From positions 1 through 55,589 of the forward strand of contig JAFTUV010000015.1 in the NCBI GenBank assembly GCA_017466065.1: a DNA stretch of 55,589 nt. Reading direction: 5' to 3'. Source of the DNA: Bacteroidaceae bacterium (lineage in GTDB: Bacteria; Bacteroidota; Bacteroidia; Bacteroidales; Bacteroidaceae). The notes under the pieces were generated by a model. It did no database searches. It was not told the DNA's origin and saw only the letters and a program-made list of their open reading frames with translations. Positions 53,001-55,589 of this stretch are shown in pieces (the stretch's first letter is position 1; every line of letters starts with the position of its first letter). Both the position numbers and the translations under genes were made by a program.

Positions 53001-55589
53001 CTGGACACTTGTCCGCACGCTCACCACAGCCGACGGTCTTCCTGTCGGGGGTACAGCGTCGGCTACCTACAAGTCGCCGGCAATACAATTGGGTGGCAGT
53101 TATTCCTATTTGAAAATTCTTCAAACGGCAGGCGAATACTCAAAGAACCACCTTGCCCTTTCCGAAATGCGCATATACGATGTTGAGCTTGGCGATTCTG
53201 TTCTCGTGAGCGAGCCTGTCTATGAAACAAAGCGCACTCCCTTCGGTCGCAACTACAAGGTGAGCATCGATTGGCTCATTGATAATGCCGTGTCGGTGCC
53301 ACGCATCGATATTGATATTGTAGGCGGTGCCACCGTAACAAGCAAGGCCTATTATTTGAGTGCCAATTTCCGCATAACCGGCTATGGCATATATGACTAC
53401 TTTGAGGATTCTGTGCAGATAAAAGGTCGTGGAAACACAACGTGGAGCTATCCTAAAAAGCCCTATCGCCTTAAATTCGACTCCAAAGTAAAACCCTTCG
53501 GCCTCACCAAAGGCAAGAGTTGGGTGCTGCTCGCGAATGCACAGAGCGGTTCTATGATGACCAATGCTGTTGCAATGAAGATAGGCCAGATGGCCGGTGC
53601 CGAATACACCAACCACGCTGTGCCCGTTGAACTTTATATGAACGGCGTGTACCAAGGAAGCTATATGTTCACCGAGAAGGTAGGCTTCTCCAATAACAGT
53701 GTCGATGTCGATGAAACACTCGGCTATATGCTCGAATTGGACACATACTACGACGAAACATATAAATTCACCTCGAAATTCTATTCTCTACCGGCAAATA
53801 TCAAGGAGCCCGACCTCACAGAGTATGCAACCGATGCAGCCACCGCCCGCAAGACCCTTATACAGGCCGATTTTAATGAGCTTGCCACAGCTCTCTACAC
53901 AGGGCTGGCAATAGATACAATTGTGGACTTGGATGCATTGGCACGTTTCTTGCTTGCCAACGAACTTGTCTGCAACCAAGAGCTTGGGCACCCGAAGAGC
54001 ACTTTCCTCTTCAAAGAGGAATTGGAAAATCCCGACAGTAAAATAAAGTTCGGTCCCTTGTGGGATTTCGATTGGGCATACGGCTACGAAGGTACAAACC
54101 AGTATTGCACCCAAGACTATATAATTTCTATGTTTTCAAGCTCTATGACCTCTGAAAGCGGTTATCTCTTTTTCAGGGATCTGATGGCAAATGCCGATGT
54201 TCAAAAGTATTATTACAAAGCGTGGACCGAATTTCTCGGCAAGAACTCCATTGCCGAGCTTTGCGACTATATGGAGTGCTACTATAACTTTGCAAAATCG
54301 TCGTTCGAGAATAACGCAACCATTTGGAGCGATGGCACAGGCTATGCTGCCATAAACAGCCGTATGCAGGCGTGGTTGAGTAATCGTGCCACCTATTTAT
54401 ATGCGAACCTCACCGAGTATAATCTCGATGAATTCCTCTATCCTCTTGCCGGCGATGTTAACAAGGATAATCAGCTCACCGTTCAAGACCTTTCAATGAT
54501 AGCAGCTTACAGGAATGGCAACTACATCCCGGCATTCACATTTGAGAAGGCCGACCTCGATGGCAGCGGCTCAATAACATCCGACGATATTGCAAACATT
54601 GAAACAGCTGTGCTCGGTGCAGAATTCCTCTCATCTGCACAATACTACGAAATTCCCACGGCCACAGGCGAATTGCAGGCCGATAATTTCACCATCGAGC
54701 AATATGGCGAATATAGTCTGCCTGTTAAAATCAAGCGCGTGGGCGAAGAGAATTACAAAGCCATACAGATGGATGTGACACTGCCCGACGGAATGTTGAT
54801 GTTCGAAGCGACAGCCGCCGCTGCGGCACCGACACACGTTGTTGCATTGTCGCAAATGGATATGACAACATACCGCGTGCTTGTGTATTCCAATGGCGAC
54901 AAACTGTTCGGCACTTCCGACGATGCGGTTGTAAACCTCGTGCTCACCAATTACACCGATATTGCAGCCGAGGATTGCAAAGTAAGCATTACGAATGTCC
55001 TTGCGGTAGATGAGGCTGTCGATGCTGTGCGTATGAACGGCGTAACAGTAAACTTCTCATTCAAGGCCGACGGTATTTTAGGAGATATTAACAACGATGG
55101 TTCTGTCGATGTTGCCGACCTCACAATGTTGGTAAGTATGATTCTCGACAGCTCGAAAGTGACCGATGTTGCCGATATTAACAGCGACGGCTCTGTCGAT
55201 GTTGCCGACCTCACAAGCCTTGTATCTATAATACTTGGTACCGACACAGCTTCTGAGGCTCCCGCAAAGGCTGCTGCCACACGCGCAGCTGCACTCAGCA
55301 CAATTTCGGCAGAAGGTGATGCCAGCGACCTGATTATCAATGTTACCAACCCCGACTTCCCCTTCACAGCCATTCAGTTCGACATCTACTTCCCCGAGGA
55401 GCTTGAAGTCTCGGGCGTAGAAGAGGATGGCGTTTACTACTACGATGTATTCGTAGGCAGCCGCACCAACAAAAGAGCTCCTCACAATGTAGAGGCAGCT
55501 GCACAGGCTGACGGTTCGGTGAGAGTAATGCTTTATTCTGGCAAGAACACCAACTTCACCGGTACAGAAGGTGACATTGTAGCCCTCTC
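50092..55589 (+). CDS. Giant secreted CotH-family protein with discoidin, dockerin-like and cohesin-like modules (partial, 3' end beyond window)
   Basis: An uninterrupted frame of 1832 residues runs off the window. It starts with a signal peptide (MKKIFIFITVCILSLAGVSA). Modules in order: three galactose-binding-like (F5/8 type C) domains near residues 25-185, 570-730 and 880-1030, each with a W/H-rich DxxxxYFHS or TIFHS element; a CotH kinase-like domain near residues 1090-1410, with GRGNTTWSYPKKPYRLKF at 1112 and a DFDW metal-binding motif at 1324; then EF-hand dockerin-like pairs (1454-1500 and 1664-1710), each followed by a beta-rich cohesin-like domain (about 1515-1660 and from 1743). T9SS export is likely from context; a sorting domain would lie beyond the edge. 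Confidence 0.85.
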   Translation, partial: MKKIFIFITVCILSLAGVSAQDWSVTLNSFSGLPGVETTVTAGSIYKFVSPVYNLGSTTTQRLRLTVLDTYTHEQPNGNNYCFALSELAVYDGDGNKITYVASSNADHNNLSWNTDGDGIYGLSDDDYATYFHSMWASYGAVADYHYIDLSLTTPVSVFSLEWATRAGEPKNAPIKVGITLGTEYVDNSTGAEFALGDAVTTVDAISQSQGLFVLKSNAVESFTTSTGVTYSGSGPVYMTCAETGTKTATFDNTVQFIPVGDNKFLVYWPSTGVFLKDCGAEYNGLNGWQYSTSNLDNAAYVGLKALPSGDFEMSYITTFNDTNGDSVADSLFIAGELRDGLYSKMKTFASEKKAALESGDYTQGYSLPAAFNWSIYVAELDETTISSVSMTMAKIASYYLSVPVRQAQEYMLEYGNFDGIDSGTIISDLEAAITTAEEYMADGATPTMDQIKAASATLSLATGRYVGLQLEVYDALVDSILAASTFSSYPYTANTYPESSRTLLETVKTTIGDTKTKTDIYTPEQLIAIYKQIEQDIERFYSTKVTYSTLPLTYSEADGLPGETAVHGGYAWESPLITLNTAVTGIRITFTATTTPVGTSVDSYNGYPIASLAEFELYDADGFAVPLSAANFSTNSQETSEGAIENICDGVLTNYWHSIWGNGTMSPEGNVYLDVTFPASMSAFSFTMYSRSNGNFAPTTVEVSQPGTVAEDETSSMGDAVFVYLSDGGIDAYVTEEMDGAYYVEGEYTCFPLKSGSVYYYTAQEFDSISTVAPQLPYFTSYKFNNKFNPNLYVDAIADTITENMQFSLNSIGKWLTASFQLSDDGAIAYVDSVLQESKVTRQSFATPKTYTVTYPGYNKVGMVKVQDEVWEYVDGNETEVALTASMLSTNKPSTQANEGVGSLLDGNPSTIFHSTWGSANNATLNVDAFIAIALPVSLENFKLYYQCRPQNGYAPMELEIYASNDSADWTLVRTLTTADGLPVGGTASATYKSPAIQLGGSYSYLKILQTAGEYSKNHLALSEMRIYDVELGDSVLVSEPVYETKRTPFGRNYKVSIDWLIDNAVSVPRIDIDIVGGATVTSKAYYLSANFRITGYGIYDYFEDSVQIKGRGNTTWSYPKKPYRLKFDSKVKPFGLTKGKSWVLLANAQSGSMMTNAVAMKIGQMAGAEYTNHAVPVELYMNGVYQGSYMFTEKVGFSNNSVDVDETLGYMLELDTYYDETYKFTSKFYSLPANIKEPDLTEYATDAATARKTLIQADFNELATALYTGLAIDTIVDLDALARFLLANELVCNQELGHPKSTFLFKEELENPDSKIKFGPLWDFDWAYGYEGTNQYCTQDYIISMFSSSMTSESGYLFFRDLMANADVQKYYYKAWTEFLGKNSIAELCDYMECYYNFAKSSFENNATIWSDGTGYAAINSRMQAWLSNRATYLYANLTEYNLDEFLYPLAGDVNKDNQLTVQDLSMIAAYRNGNYIPAFTFEKADLDGSGSITSDDIANIETAVLGAEFLSSAQYYEIPTATGELQADNFTIEQYGEYSLPVKIKRVGEENYKAIQMDVTLPDGMLMFEATAAAAAPTHVVALSQMDMTTYRVLVYSNGDKLFGTSDDAVVNLVLTNYTDIAAEDCKVSITNVLAVDEAVDAVRMNGVTVNFSFKADGILGDINNDGSVDVADLTMLVSMILDSSKVTDVADINSDGSVDVADLTSLVSIILGTDTASEAPAKAAATRAAALSTISAEGDASDLIINVTNPDFPFTAIQFDIYFPEELEVSGVEEDGVYYYDVFVGSRTNKRAPHNVEAAAQADGSVRVMLYSGKNTNFTGTEGDIVAL

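Noticed and set aside
1..55589. CRISPR array, riboswitch or IS element
   Set aside because: No regular spacer-repeat pattern, terminal inverted repeats with transposase, or known riboswitch core was seen.

Overview
The window is chromosomal DNA from a member of the Bacteroidales (phylum Bacteroidota), most likely a gut or other anaerobic host-associated species. The evidence is two SusC/SusD pairs with fasciclin (FAS1) lipoproteins, two GH92 alpha-mannosidases, type IX secretion (T9SS) regulators PorX and PorW/SprE, proteins with T9SS sorting domains, rubredoxin, and promoters of the Bacteroidota type (TTTG, about 19-21 bases, TAnnTTTG). I cannot assign a genus. There is no phage, integrase, transposase or CRISPR array, and the gene order looks like ordinary chromosome with accessory surface loci.

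Layout. 1-3.4 kb (minus strand): an uncatalogued 58-residue small protein and a 1021-residue T9SS-exported modular surface protein. 3.8-10.7 kb (minus): a tightly coupled glycan operon, GH5 - ROK sugar kinase - GH92 - GH92, ending in a clear terminator and lacking its own SusC/SusD. 11-19.7 kb (plus): EtfB, EtfA and acyl-CoA dehydrogenase, then a SlyD-like FKBP with a metal-binding tail, chorismate synthase, a DUF6057-like membrane protein and a beta-propeller lipoprotein with a CxxCH haem-type motif; a terminator follows. 20-36.2 kb (plus): a duplicated surface locus, FAS1 lipoprotein - SusC - SusD - FAS1 lipoprotein - SusC - SusD, with no enzymes, ending in a hairpin terminator. 36.3-37.2 kb: a sirtuin without the usual zinc cysteines, and a 54-residue rubredoxin with its own strong promoter. 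37.3-44.8 kb (minus): a probable operon of a small Cys-rich membrane protein, PorW/SprE, PorX, TsaE, an unknown 110-residue protein and a YgiQ-type radical SAM enzyme. 45-49 kb (plus): two FKBP isomerases (one a lipoprotein), an Lrp/AsnC regulator, a fused C26 amidotransferase - M19 dipeptidase, and tRNA-Pro(GGG). 49.3-55.6 kb (plus): an orphan membrane protein and a giant secreted CotH-family protein, cut off by the window end, that carries three discoidin-like modules, a CotH kinase-like domain, and alternating dockerin-like and cohesin-like modules.

How the parts fit. The window is dominated by cell-surface biology. T9SS regulators sit in the middle. One probable T9SS cargo (353-3418) and one likely cargo (the CotH protein) sit at the ends. 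SusCD/FAS1 outer-membrane machinery captures an unknown ligand. The GH92/GH5/ROK operon would trim and phosphorylate mannose-containing glycans. The most unusual item is the CotH protein at the right edge, whose dockerin and cohesin-like modules in one chain suggest a self-assembling or scaffold-linked surface complex. All functional calls rest on reading motifs by eye; no database search was run.
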